Positions 19,452 to 29,029 of a stretch of 64,000 nucleotides of DNA are shown one piece after another. Under the pieces are notes generated by a model that saw only the letters and a program-made list of their open reading frames with translations, was not told the DNA's origin and did not search any database. The stretch covers positions 237,038 through 301,037 of the forward strand of contig CAVPQM010000010.1 in the NCBI GenBank assembly GCA_963707555.1. Reading direction: 5' to 3'. Made by a program: the position numbers and the translations under genes. Source of the stretch: JAFAFN01 sp963707555 (GTDB lineage: Bacteria > Actinomycetota > Acidimicrobiia > Acidimicrobiales > Microtrichaceae). Every line of letters begins with the position of its first letter. Within the stretch, counting starts at the first letter, position 1.

Positions 19452-20681
19452 TCAGCGGAGAGAGATCAGCTCGTCGATCGCCTCGACGTAGACCGCAGCT
19501 GCGGCCTGTTCCGAATGGTGACGGAGCACCCACTCGCGGGACTCCGCTCCGACCCGTGCGCGCCGATCGGGCTGGCTCCACAGCTCCTTCAGGAGCCGGG
19601 CGACAGCGGCCTCGTCCGCCGCGTTCTGGACGGGGTGATCGGGGTACATCCGGGCCATCACGGCCTCGTCCAATCTGCAGAGCACCGGGTGCCCGCTCGC
19701 CAGACCCTCGACGGTGACATACCCGAACCATCCCACGCTGAACTGGTCAGCCACGACGTCGGCCCGGCGATACAGCGCCCGCATGTGGTCGCCGTCGAAG
19801 CTGGCTCCGTCCGGCGGAACGAGCCACGTCACCTGGTCATCGATCCCGAGCGTGTGTGCGAAGCGCCGGGCATCCTCGACATCACGCGAATGCGACCGGT
19901 CCGGAAGGACCAGGCGGGCATCCGTCGAACCGGTCTCCTGAACGAACTGAGCGAAGCCACGGAGCAATACGTCGTTGCCCTTCCACTGGCCGGTCCTGAC
20001 CAGCTCGGGCGAGGCGTCCATCACGAGGCGCGACGGATGGAAGACGACGAAGTGATCGGCACTGATCTCGCCACGCACCCACTCGTCGGCGTCGCCGTCC
20101 GGGCGATCTGCTGCGAAGGAGGCAGCATCGACGACGATCGGGAAGACGTGCCGCGAGCGCGAGCTGGGCGGCATGCGCAGCCTGGCCGCAGCACTCACCG
20201 TCGGAGAGAACTCCTGCATCCAGACCCGGGTGGCGCGCCGTGCCGCTCGCCGCTGCCATGCTCCGGCGATCAGCTCGGCCAGGCGATGTCGGAGGTTCGG
20301 GTACCAGCGCCAGAACGTGACGGGGAATGGCTTCACGGTCAGGTCGCCGCCCGTCACGTAGAACGCCCAGGGCACCCCCGCGAACTGGGCGTAGATCGGA
20401 CCGGGGCCGCTCGCGACGACGACATCGAACTGGGCGAGGCGTCGGGTCAAGGGCGCCCGCCACGGCAGCAGCAACGATGCGGGCGTGATCCAGTCGTCGC
20501 TGTGGATCCAGTCCGGATAGCCGACAGCGAGCGAGGGGTCGTCGTTCTCGGGTCGGCTTCCGATCGCATCGGTTCGGCTAACGAAGAGATGTGCGTCGAC
20601 GCCTCGATCTCGCAGGGCTGACGCAACTCGGAAGTGGGTGTTCGCCACGTTCCCGATGAAGGCGACGCGAGGCTCGGTCAT
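19452..20681 (-). CDS. Glycosyltransferase, GT4-like (GT-B fold)
   Basis: 409 residues, intact. N-terminal Rossmann start (RVAFIGNVANTHFRVASALR), then a donor domain with VVFHPSRLVMD and the GT4-like segment DVVADQFSVGWFGYVTVEGLASGHPVLC, where the Glu of EGLASG is the usual sugar-nucleotide contact. ATG 20681 overlaps the acyltransferase stop (ATGA). It is last in a minus-strand run of six genes. Donor and acceptor cannot be read from sequence. Confidence 0.85.
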   Translation of the reverse strand: MTEPRVAFIGNVANTHFRVASALRDRGVDAHLFVSRTDAIGSRPENDDPSLAVGYPDWIHSDDWITPASLLLPWRAPLTRRLAQFDVVVASGPGPIYAQFAGVPWAFYVTGGDLTVKPFPVTFWRWYPNLRHRLAELIAGAWQRRAARRATRVWMQEFSPTVSAAARLRMPPSSRSRHVFPIVVDAASFAADRPDGDADEWVRGEISADHFVVFHPSRLVMDASPELVRTGQWKGNDVLLRGFAQFVQETGSTDARLVLPDRSHSRDVEDARRFAHTLGIDDQVTWLVPPDGASFDGDHMRALYRRADVVADQFSVGWFGYVTVEGLASGHPVLCRLDEAVMARMYPDHPVQNAADEAAVARLLKELWSQPDRRARVGAESREWVLRHHSEQAAAAVYVEAIDELISLR

Positions 20682-21274
20682 GGACCGGGTCGGCGAACGG
20701 CGGCCTCGGATGACGCATCCATCACCACTCGCACATCGGTGCCGTCGCCCTCCACACGACCGATCCGTCGTGCGGGCACGCCGCCGACGACCGTGCGTGA
20801 GGGGACGTCGCGATTGACGAACGAATGGGCCCCCACCACCACCTGATCACCGATCGACACCCCCGCAGCGACGACCGCGAGCGCTCCGATGTGGCAGCCG
20901 TCGCCGATCGAGACACCGCCGACCTTCCGGTCGAGCACACCCAGCGAGAGCGAGCGGAGCACGGTGTCGTGGGTGTAGACGTGCACACCGGCCGAGATCG
21001 AGCAGTGTGAGCCGATCCGCAGCTGGCCGCCGGAGCCGTCGAGCAGCGTGTTCGGTCCGATCCACGTGTCGCCGCCGACGACCACGTCGCCGAAGACGGC
21101 GCTGCTGTCGTAGACGCTCGTGCCGTCACCGAAGCCCAGCCGCTCGGCGCGCTCCCACCGGTCGAACAGTGCATCCGCGAAGGGAAGGCTCCGCTGCCAC
21201 TCGCGACGGAGGCGTTCGTCGCTCTGCACCCGGAGTGCGGCGAGCTGCGCCACCAGGTCGTCGGCGTCGTTCAT
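20678..21274 (-). CDS. Hexapeptide-repeat acyltransferase
   Basis: 198 residues. A helical N-terminus (LRREWQRSLPFADALFDRWE) precedes the left-handed beta-helix: YDSSAVFGDVVVGGDTWIGP, CSISAGVHVYTHDTVLRSL, IGDGCHIGALAVVAAGVSIG, VVVGAHSFVNRDVPSRTVVG. The SLPFADALFDRWERAERLGFG lead is shared by acyltransferases that accompany DegT aminotransferases. ATG 21274 overlaps the stop of that aminotransferase (ATGA). N-acylation of the amino sugar made by the next two enzymes is likely; the acyl donor is unknown. Confidence 0.85.
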   Translation of the reverse strand: MNDADDLVAQLAALRVQSDERLRREWQRSLPFADALFDRWERAERLGFGDGTSVYDSSAVFGDVVVGGDTWIGPNTLLDGSGGQLRIGSHCSISAGVHVYTHDTVLRSLSLGVLDRKVGGVSIGDGCHIGALAVVAAGVSIGDQVVVGAHSFVNRDVPSRTVVGGVPARRIGRVEGDGTDVRVVMDASSEAAVRRPGP

Positions 21275-22376
21275 CGCGACGATCCCTCGACCGCGGTCGC
21301 CAGCTCGGCGACGACCAACTCGATGGTGTCCTCGGGCATGCGAGGTAGCAGCGGCAGCGTCAACGACCGACATTGGGCTCGCGAGGAGTGCGGGAGGTCG
21401 GCGGCGTGGAAGAAGCGCTCGAACGCCGGATGTGCGTGCATCGCGTACGTGCCGAGCGTCGTCTCGATCCCGCGGAGCGAAGCGTCGAGACGACATCGTC
21501 CCGGCCGACCTCGTCGCCGAGCATCACCACGTACGACTGGTACGACCACGTCTGCCCGGGCGGCTCGATCCGCACCTCGACGCCGGGCACGCCGGCGAGG
21601 AGTGCGTCGTAGCATCGGGCCGTCGAGCGCCGGTCGGCGAGGATGTCGTCGAGGCGGGTCATCTGCGACAGGCCGAGGGCCGCCGGCAGCTCACCCAACC
21701 GAGCGTTGAACCCGTTCGCCACGAACTCCATGCCCACCTCGGCCGGCACGGCCCCGTGGCTGCGCAGCAGTCGCAGACGGGCCGCCAGCGCCGCGTCGTC
21801 GGTCGTGACCGCGCCGCCTTCACCCGTCGTCACCACCTTGCGGGGGTGGAAGCTGAAGCACCCCGGGTGCGCCGAGCCGCACGCGATGTCGCCCCACGAG
21901 GAGCCGAGCGCGCAGGCCGCGTCCTCGACGACGGCCAGACCGTGATCGGTCGCGAGGCGGCCGACCGCGTCGAGGTCCGCCGGCTGGCCGAAGGGGTGCA
22001 CCGGCATGATCGCCTTCGTCCGCTCGGTGACCAGCTCGGCGGCGAGGTCGACATCGAGCGCGAAGGAGTCGGGAGTGCTGTCCACCAGCACCGGCGTGGC
22101 GCCGAGCTCGACGATCACGTTCCCCGACGCGGGGAAGGTGAAGTCCGAGACGAGCACCTCGTCGCCCGGACCGACGCCGAGCGCCGCCAGTGTGAGGTGG
22201 AGCGCCGTCGTGGCCGACGTCGTGGTGACCGCGTGCTCGGCACCGACGCGCGTTGCGAGTGCCGCCTCGAACGCTGCGACGAACCGCCCGCCGGTCAACT
22301 GACCGCTGTCGATGATCCGCTCGAAGTCTTCCGCCACCTCGGCGAAGGAGACATCCGGTCGGATGATCGGGATCAT
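21271..22376 (-). CDS. DegT/DnrJ/EryC1/StrS aminotransferase (second copy)
   Basis: About 368 residues. MIPIIRPDVSFAEVAEDF begins at ATG 22376. Features: TTTSATTALHLTLAALGVGPG, LAVVEDAACALGS, and Lys in FSFHPRKVVTTGEGGAV. A frameshift near 21490 (one G missing in a G-run) joins to GIETTLGTYAMHAHPAFERF, the normal C-terminal motif region, ending at 21271. It is distinct from the aminotransferase at 16859. ATGA overlaps on both sides place it in a tight dehydratase/epimerase-aminotransferase-acyltransferase set. Confidence 0.87.
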
Positions 22377-23336
22377 GCGAGGGACCTCGACCGATACCAC
22401 TCGACCGTGGTGGCGAGACCATCCTCAAGCGAGGTCGGAGCGACCGGGCCGATCAGCGACTCGGCGCGCGAGACGTCGGCGCGGTGGCGGCGCACGTCGG
22501 CAGCGCGAGTCGGAACGTGCTCGATCCCACCAGTCCACTCGAGCGCATAGCACAGCCGGGTCACCAGCTCGAGGATCGACGTCTCGCGGCCGCTGGCCAG
22601 ATTGAGCACCTGCCCGTTCAGATCAGGGCAGCGCCGCCAGACGCAGCAGTGCGTCCACGGTGTCCTCCACGAAGATGAAATCGCGGGTCTGCTCACCGTC
22701 GCCTTCGATCACCGGCGCGTCGCCGCCCAGGATCCGGGCCACCGTGAGCGGGATCACGCCGGCGAAGGAGCCCGAGTTCTGTCGCGGCCCGAAGTTGTTG
22801 AACGGACGGACCGTCAACGCGTCGAGTCCGAACATGCGGACGTACGAGGCCACCGCCAGGTCCGCCGCGGCCTTACCCGCTGCGTACGTGGTCTCCGCGA
22901 GCAGCGGGTGGTCCTCCCCCATGGGGAACTGCTGGGCCGTGCCGTACACCTCGGAGCTGGACAGGTGCACCAGCCGGCCGTACGCGTCCGCTCGAAGCAG
23001 CTCGCACAGCGTTAGCGCGATGTCCAGGTTCACCCTGCATGCCCCAGCAGGGTTGAAGAACGAATAGAGCAACGCCTTGGTCGCCAGGTTGAACACCACA
23101 TCGGGCTGTTCGACTCGACAGATCTCGGCCATCGCCCCGTGGTCTGCCGCGTCCTCCCGATACACCACGAGCGCGTCACCGTGACGCTGTCGGGCATCGG
23201 CAAGGTTCTCGTCGCTGCCGAGGAAGAAGGTGTCGACCACGACGACCCGCTCAGCGCCATCGGTGAGGAGACGATCCACCAGGTGGCTGCCGATGAAGCC
23301 GGCGCCGCCGGTGATGAGTGCTCGTTGCTGGCCCAT
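22373..23336 (-). CDS. NAD-dependent epimerase/dehydratase (extended SDR)
   Basis: About 320 residues. The nucleotide-binding motif is ALITGGAGFIGSHLVDRLL; LVHLSSSEVYGTAQQFPMGE carries the catalytic Ser region, and Tyr-Lys is in TTYAAGKAAADL. VRPFNNFGPRQNSGSF is the substrate-domain segment seen in UDP-/GDP-sugar dehydratases and decarboxylases. One inserted T near 22633 breaks the frame; removing it restores AALPDLNGQVLNLASG. The stop overlaps the aminotransferase ATG. Whether it is a 4,6-dehydratase, epimerase or decarboxylase cannot be decided by eye. Confidence 0.87.
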
Positions 23337-23339
23337 CTG

Positions 23340-24364
23340 TCAGCCCACCAGCCTGCGCCGGAGCGCCATCTGCCGGATCTCGCTGGCCAGTTCCAATGCA
23401 CGCAAGGCGCTCTCTCCCGAGACCCGAGGTGGCTCGTGGCGGCGGACCGCCGCGACGAAGTGAGTGAGTTCAGCGACGAGCGGCTCGGAGCGTCGCACGA
23501 ACACGCGCTCGGTACCGACATCGAGCACGTAGCGACCCCCGTTGGGGTCCTCTTCTCCGAGTGGCCCGACCCGACCTTGCCGGTGGATCAGCAACTCCTG
23601 GGCGGAGTAGTCGACCGTGAGAAGACGCTCTTCCGTGGTCACCTGAAGTTCTCTGATCTGATTCTGGGTGACACGACTCGCGGTGAACGTGGCCAGCGCT
23701 CCGCCCACGAAGGTGACCATCGCCGTCACGAAGTCGGTGCCGTCTCGACCGTTGGCAGTGGTCGATCGAGCGACGACGTCGTCGACCTCCTCGCCCACCA
23801 GATCGAGCACGATCTCGATGTCATGGATCATCAGGTCGGTGACGACGTCGACATCGGTGATGCGTGAGCTCACAGCGCTCATCCGGCGTGCATCCACCGC
23901 CAGCACTGGTGGCCCTGCCAGGACGATCTCCTTCAGCTGTTCGACCGCCGGATTGAACCGCTCGATATGGCCGACGAGCAGGACGCGATCGAGCGCATGC
24001 GCCGCGGCTCGATCAGCTGGAGCGCTTCTGAGGGGGTGGAAGCGATGGGCTTCTCCATCAGCACGTCCACTCCCATGGACAGGAGTTCCATGCCGACATC
24101 GCAATGGAGGCTCGACGGCACAGCCACCGACACCCCGTCCACTTCATCCGCGAGGTCCTGGATGCGGGCGACGACTCGTCCACCGTATCGAGACGCGACC
24201 GCTGCAGCTCGCTCCAGATCGGCATCGACGATCGCGACGAGCTCCACGTCCTTGAGAGTCGAGTACACGCGAGCGTGGTTCGCCCCCATGCTCCCAGCGC
24301 CGACCACTGCGACACGGACCGGCTGCTCGGGCGGGCCGGACGGATCCGTCATCCGATCATTCAA
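23340..24364 (-). CDS. Gfo/Idh/MocA family oxidoreductase (WbpB-like)
   Basis: About 341 residues. N-terminal Rossmann motif VRVAVVGAGSMGANHARVY; then VAVPSSLHCDVGMELLSMG with VLMEKPIA (the catalytic Lys of the EKP motif); the C-terminal domain has GHIERFNPAVEQLKE. The TTG start at 24364 has AGGAG 8 nt upstream; ATG 24352 is the alternative. A frameshift lies near 24015. VGHIERFNP is frequent in NAD-dependent oxidation of UDP-GlcNAc-uronate at C3, which would complete the WbpB-WbpE-WbpD series with the genes at 16257-17932. That link is inference. Confidence 0.83.
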
Positions 24365-24552
24365 AACTTCTGCTCCTCTCCGACCGCCGACCGATGTGCG
24401 TCGGGCGGCCGGTTCGAGTCTCTCGCGCTGCCACCACTAACTCATTCGCTCGTGTGAGTGACGCTATCAAGAGGCTCAGCAAGTGCCACCGGACCGAACA
24501 CGACGCTCATCGCTCAAGGGCAACGGTCCTCGGTGGTGTCGGCACTCGTCAC

Positions 24553-25553
24553 TCACTCGGGGCGGCCTCGCAGAATGCTCGACCATGCTCCCAGGCTCCA
24601 ACCCGCAGCGACTGCGAACATCGCCGAAAGACTGAGCGTGCGAGCTCGGAGTCGACGCCCCGCTGGGTCCAGAGGCACCTTTCGCCTCGATCAGCACCGC
24701 AGACCCTGCGCCGAGGGCGACACCGAGGACGCGCGACTCGAGCGCTGGATCGGAGCCAGCCGATACCGACGATTGACGCCGCAGGCATCAGCCCGAGCAG
24801 CAGGACCTGCCGCGGCCGTGGTCGATCACCGGTGAGTCGCCAATAGCGCGCCTTCCACTGCCCGAAGCGGCGGTACTGCGCGAAGAGCTCACCGATCGTG
24901 CGGCGCGGCAGGTACTCGACGTCGAGTCCGGATTCGAACCAGACGATGCCGCGGCGGCCCATCCGGCGGTTGAGATCGAAGTCCTGGTTGGTGGCGAAGC
25001 GCTCGTCCCAGCCGCCGGCGTCGCGGAGCTCCTGCGTGCGGAACGCACCCAGGTAGACCGTGTCGGTCGGGCCCGACCCGGCGCCGCTGCGGTACTTCGA
25101 CAGTCCCATGCCGTAGCGGTTGTTCAGGGCACGGGCGATGCCGATCGCTGCCGGCGAATCATCACGTGCCACGGCCACCTGCGCGCCACCGGTGACGGCG
25201 ACCTCGGGCCGGGACTCGAGCACTTCGACGCAGCGCCGCACGTAGTCGCGCGGGATGATCGACCGGGCGTCGACGCGGCACAGGTACTCCCCGGTCGCCG
25301 CGGCGAGCCCGGCGTTGAGGTTGGCGGGAGTGGAGCCAGGACCACCGGCGAGGATCTCGACGCGGTCGAAGCCGGCGCGCTCGAGTGTCTGCGCCGCGAT
25401 CGTGGCGGTGTCGTCGGTCGAGTCCGCCGTGGCGACCACGACCTCGATCAGGGAGCGGGGCAGGTCCTGCGCGGCGACGGCCTGCAGGCAGCGCTCGATG
25501 TCCGCGGCCTCGTTGCGGGCCGGCACCAACACGGTGACGAGCGGCGCTTCCAT
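24553..25553 (-). CDS. Membrane-associated family 2 glycosyltransferase (ExoA-like)
   Basis: GT-A fold: VTVLVPARNEAADIERCLQA, EVVVATADSTDDT, GEYLCRVDARSIIPRDYV (DXD-like DAR), then GAFRTQELRDAGGWDERFATNQDFDLNRRM, the ED-like acceptor motif, and RRFGQWKARYW. Two C-terminal helices follow in shifted frames: VLLLGLMPAASIVGIGWL, then after frameshifts near 24755 and 24650 SAMFAVAAGWSLGAW. With those bridged the gene stops at 24553 (ILRGRPE). ATG 25553 is preceded by GGAGG. The ExoA group makes succinoglycan-type linkages; substrate here unknown. Confidence 0.82.
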
Positions 25554-25665
25554 CACCCCGGTCCGACCTCCACTCACCGACCACTCCTGAGCTCTGACCA
25601 CCGATTGAGGTGTCCGTCATGCAGGGTATCGGCGCGATCGGCCATCCGGCAGCGCTCGCAATTGC

Positions 25666-25694
25666 TTGACTTCCGACGCTCATTGCCATAGCAA
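25666..25694 (+). promoter_or_regulatory. Candidate sigma-70-type promoter for the protease operon
   Basis: TTGACT and TAGCAA are separated by 17 bp within an unusually AT-rich patch, 54 bp before the protease ATG. The -35 fits well; the -10 is weak. The divergent glycosyltransferase begins 113 bp away, so the gap must hold two promoters. Confidence 0.35.
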
Positions 25695-25748
25695 CTGCCC
25701 CGGGGAGAGCGGTCCAGCTGCGCAGGCAGCCGGCGGAGGGAGAACCAC

Positions 25749-28451
25749 ATGAAGCTGACGACCCGATCACGGGTGCTCTGTTGCGCGCTCATCGCCGTGA
25801 CGTCACTCGTTGCTGCGGCGTGCGCACCGGCACCGGGGGCGACACCCCCGGAGATCCGAGGTGCAACAGAAGTGGGCTCCACGCTCACGACGACGAACGG
25901 TGCGTGGGAGTTCGAACCCACCAGCTACACCTACCAGTGGTGGTCCTGCGCGACGGCCGACCACACGGACTGCCGCGAGGCGTCGAGCGGGGCAGAGACC
26001 CACACGCTCGCCGCAGAGGACGTCGGCAGATGGATCAACGTGACGGTCACCGCCTACAACGGCGCCGGTTCGAACCTGGCCCACAGCGCCTACGTCGGGC
26101 CCGTCACCGATGGTTCGACCGACCCCGGGGCGCCCGGATGGGATCCGGAGGAGCTGTCGCTCACGCTGGTCGCCGGCAGCCTCAGGACCGAGCGCTTGCG
26201 CTTCACCGGTGAGCTGTCGGAGTCCGACCCGCTCACCGCCGTGCTCGATGGTTCGATCGCCGACGTCGCGACGGTCGACGACGCCCAGATCGTGACCGAC
26301 GTGGCCGACAGCGCCGAGGTGCCCCTCACGATCGAGATGCCCGGCGCCGCCACCGGCGCCTACGACGGAACCCTGCGGCTCCACCAGAACGGTGTCGCGG
26401 TCACCCCGGAGCTGGACCTGACCGTCGACGTGCTCGTCACCGACGCGCTGACCGTCCCACCGGGGATCGTCGAGCCGTCACACGACCAGGTCGTCGAGCT
26501 GGCGTCCGGCGATGTCGTGGTCGCCAACCAGATCATCGTCGCCGTCGACTTCGATCACGCCGACCCCGAGGCCGTGGTGCGTGCAGCGGCGGCCGCGATC
26601 GGGGCGACGATCATCGGCTCGGACCCGGCACTGCGCATCTACCAGCTGAGGACTCCTCCGGGGGACCCGGAGACGCTGCGATCGCTCGCCGAACAGGTCC
26701 TCGCGGTGCCGGGCGTCGTCGCAGCGCCGCTGAACCACGTCGAGGACGACCCCACCACCCGGGTGCCGAACGACTCCGAGTGGGACGGATGGGGGTCCCC
26801 GTCGGGCAACAACTGGGGGATGGAGCACATCGATGCGCCCGACGCGTGGGATGTGCAGACCGGTGACGACGCCCTGCGCATCGCGGTGCTGGACCTCGAC
26901 AACGACGCCGATCACGGCGACCTGCGGGGCAACGTGTCCCGCTCGGAGCGTGGACCGTCAGCGGGCGGCCACGGCACCCACGTCGCCGGCACGGCCTGCG
27001 GAGCCGGCGACAACGGACGCGGGATCTCGGGTGTCGCGTGGAACTGCGACCTGCGCTTCTTCGCAGCGACCGGCTCGACCGCCGCCACCGCGTCGCAGAT
27101 GCGCAGCGCTGTCGATGACGGCAACCGTGCAGTCAACATGAGCCTCAACTACGTGAGGAACGGAGACTGCAGTGCGCATCTGACCGCGGCGGGGCTGGCC
27201 GGCCTGGCCGTCGCCGCCGACGAGATCAACACGCTCTTCGGCAGGGCCGTCATCTACGCCCAGCGCACCGACCGCGACGTGCTCTGGTTGCTCGCCGCCG
27301 GGAACGAGTGCGGTCGGGACGCGTCGCTGACCGCTCCCGGCGGACTCGGTGCGCGCTTCCCCTCCAACACCATGACCGTCGCCGCGATCGGAGAGGACGG
27401 CAACCTCGCGTCGTTCTCGAACGTCGGCTTGTCGGTCGCCGCGTCGGCACCCGGGGTGAACATCCTGTCGACGACGCCGCGATCGTGCATCCTGTGGTTC
27501 TGCAGCGACAACTACGGCACCATGAACGGCACGTCCATGGCCACTCCACACGTGACCGGACTCGCATCGCTGGTCATGTCGCAGCACCCGGAGAAGACCG
27601 CTGCGGACGTCAAGGGCTGCATCGTCGCAGCGTCCCAGCGTCGAGGGACCGCCGTTGCGGGCCACGCGTTCCGGACCATCGACGCGCCCGCAGCGGTGTC
27701 CTGCGAGGACGCTCCCGACCTGCCGGACCTGGTCGACGTCGTCGTGGCGATCGACCTGACCGGCTCCATGGGAGCGGTGCTCAACCAGGCGAAGGCCGAA
27801 GCGACACAGCTGATCAGCAACATCTCGGCCGTTGCCCCGGACACGGACTTCCGATTCGCCGTGGTGTCCTACGAGGACTACGACGGGTTCTTCGACTCGG
27901 GGCCCTGCGGATCGACGTACGCGGACCGCTACGGCACCACGGGCGATGAGCCCTTCAGGCTCGACTCGGCGTTGTCGGCCGACAGCTCGTCGAGTCAGTC
28001 GGCGATCGACGGCCTGTCGCTCGGCAACGGCATCGACGGACCCGAGGGCTACGGCCGTGCGCTGTGGGAGTTGGCCCAGGCCGACACCGGAGCAGCACTC
28101 GGGTGGCGACCGGGCGCGCTGCGACTCGTGTTGAACTTCGCGGACAACGTGCCCCACGACATGAACCTCGACGAGGGAGTCGTCCCGGGTTCGGTCTGGG
28201 ACACCGGTATCGACCCGGGTCGGGACGCGACCATCAGCTGCGGCGGTGACGACATCGACTTCCAGGACGGCGCCCTGGCAGCGTTGTCCGCCTCGGACAT
28301 CCGGCTGCTCCACGTCAACTCGTCGGGCTACGACTTCGCAGAGAGCCACTGGCGCTACTGGGCATCGCTCACCGGAGGTGCATACGCCTCGCTCGGGTCC
28401 GGCCGTACGCTGACCGACGTGCTCATCGAACTGCTCGGGCTCATCGAATGA
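25749..28451 (+). CDS. Secreted subtilisin-like (S8) serine protease with C-terminal VWA domain, probable lipoprotein
   Basis: 900 residues, intact. Signal peptide with likely lipidated Cys25 (LIAVTSLVAAAC). An Ig-like segment (about 30-120) and a beta-sandwich (125-230) follow. A propeptide (about 255-335: NQIIVAVDFDHADPE, then VLAVPGVVAAPLNHV) precedes the catalytic domain. The triad is Asp in IAVLDLDNDADHGDL (about 381), His in GGHGTHVAGT (about 408) and Ser in NGTSMATPHV (about 595). The C-terminal VWA domain has MIDAS DLTGSMG (about 672) and ends in an ordinary VWA fold. GAGGGAG precedes the ATG. Its stop overlaps the next gene (ATGA). A surface-anchored protease with a ligand-binding VWA domain is likely; target unknown. 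Confidence 0.92.
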   Translation: MKLTTRSRVLCCALIAVTSLVAAACAPAPGATPPEIRGATEVGSTLTTTNGAWEFEPTSYTYQWWSCATADHTDCREASSGAETHTLAAEDVGRWINVTVTAYNGAGSNLAHSAYVGPVTDGSTDPGAPGWDPEELSLTLVAGSLRTERLRFTGELSESDPLTAVLDGSIADVATVDDAQIVTDVADSAEVPLTIEMPGAATGAYDGTLRLHQNGVAVTPELDLTVDVLVTDALTVPPGIVEPSHDQVVELASGDVVVANQIIVAVDFDHADPEAVVRAAAAAIGATIIGSDPALRIYQLRTPPGDPETLRSLAEQVLAVPGVVAAPLNHVEDDPTTRVPNDSEWDGWGSPSGNNWGMEHIDAPDAWDVQTGDDALRIAVLDLDNDADHGDLRGNVSRSERGPSAGGHGTHVAGTACGAGDNGRGISGVAWNCDLRFFAATGSTAATASQMRSAVDDGNRAVNMSLNYVRNGDCSAHLTAAGLAGLAVAADEINTLFGRAVIYAQRTDRDVLWLLAAGNECGRDASLTAPGGLGARFPSNTMTVAAIGEDGNLASFSNVGLSVAASAPGVNILSTTPRSCILWFCSDNYGTMNGTSMATPHVTGLASLVMSQHPEKTAADVKGCIVAASQRRGTAVAGHAFRTIDAPAAVSCEDAPDLPDLVDVVVAIDLTGSMGAVLNQAKAEATQLISNISAVAPDTDFRFAVVSYEDYDGFFDSGPCGSTYADRYGTTGDEPFRLDSALSADSSSSQSAIDGLSLGNGIDGPEGYGRALWELAQADTGAALGWRPGALRLVLNFADNVPHDMNLDEGVVPGSVWDTGIDPGRDATISCGGDDIDFQDGALAALSASDIRLLHVNSSGYDFAESHWRYWASLTGGAYASLGSGRTLTDVLIELLGLIE

Positions 28452-28990
28452 CGAGCGATCGTCGCGGTGTCGCAGGGGGCTCGGTCGAGCACCCTGCGAC
28501 ACCGACCGGTCCGGCATCCGCCGGCCGTCGGCAACGTGGCGCACTCGCGTTGCTGGCGTTGGGCGGGGTCGCGCTGTGGGCTGTCGGCTGCGGGGGCAGC
28601 GACGCAGCCGACTCCACGGGCGGACGCGACACCACCTCGACGGCGGCACCCGCCGGCCAGGACCAGGTCGCGCCCGACCAGCAGGATCCATCGGACCCGG
28701 CGCCGGATCCCGCGTCGACGCCGGCGCTCCCGCCGGGACCGGCGCTCAGCCCGGGCGACTCCGTCAGCGACGACGAGCTGGTGATCAACTTCGTCGGCGG
28801 GCCGGAGGCGCTGCCCGCTCCGGTGACGGCGGCGGGTGGCGAGATCGTGCTGCACGACGAGCCGCTCGGGTTCGCCGTCGTCCAGTTCGAGGTCGCCGGC
28901 CTCGACGAGTTGGTCCTGCTGCGCGACGAGCTGCGCGCCGCCGGGGTCGACGCCGCGGTGCACCGGACCGAGGCGGATCCGACGGCCTGA
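28448..28990 (+). CDS. Small lipoprotein resembling a stand-alone S8 protease propeptide (I9-like)
   Basis: 180 residues. Basic N-terminus, helix ALALLALGGVALWAVGC with lipobox Cys, a Pro/Asp-rich linker, then an 80-residue domain. Its pattern (DELVINFVGGPEALPA, AAGGEIVLHDEPLGFAVVQF, DELVLLRDELRAAGVDA) parallels the propeptide inside the upstream protease (NQIIVAVDF, AIGATIIGSDPALRIYQL, TLRSLAEQVLAVPGVVA). ATG 28448 sits in the protease stop, so the two are coupled. It may fold or inhibit the protease in trans; this is inference from pattern and position only. Confidence 0.6.
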   Translation: MTSDRRGVAGGSVEHPATPTGPASAGRRQRGALALLALGGVALWAVGCGGSDAADSTGGRDTTSTAAPAGQDQVAPDQQDPSDPAPDPASTPALPPGPALSPGDSVSDDELVINFVGGPEALPAPVTAAGGEIVLHDEPLGFAVVQFEVAGLDELVLLRDELRAAGVDAAVHRTEADPTA

Positions 28991-29029
28991 GCACCGAACG
29001 GGTCGCGTGCCCGCTCGGTCTCGTCGGCG

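Noticed and set aside
24476..24697. Small separate gene after the family 2 glycosyltransferase
   Set aside because: The frame contains part of the glycosyltransferase C-terminus displaced by frameshifts; motifs continue across.
25162..25770. Minus-strand frame overlapping the glycosyltransferase start
   Set aside because: Out of frame with the GT-A motifs and rich in Arg/Pro; a shadow of the real gene.
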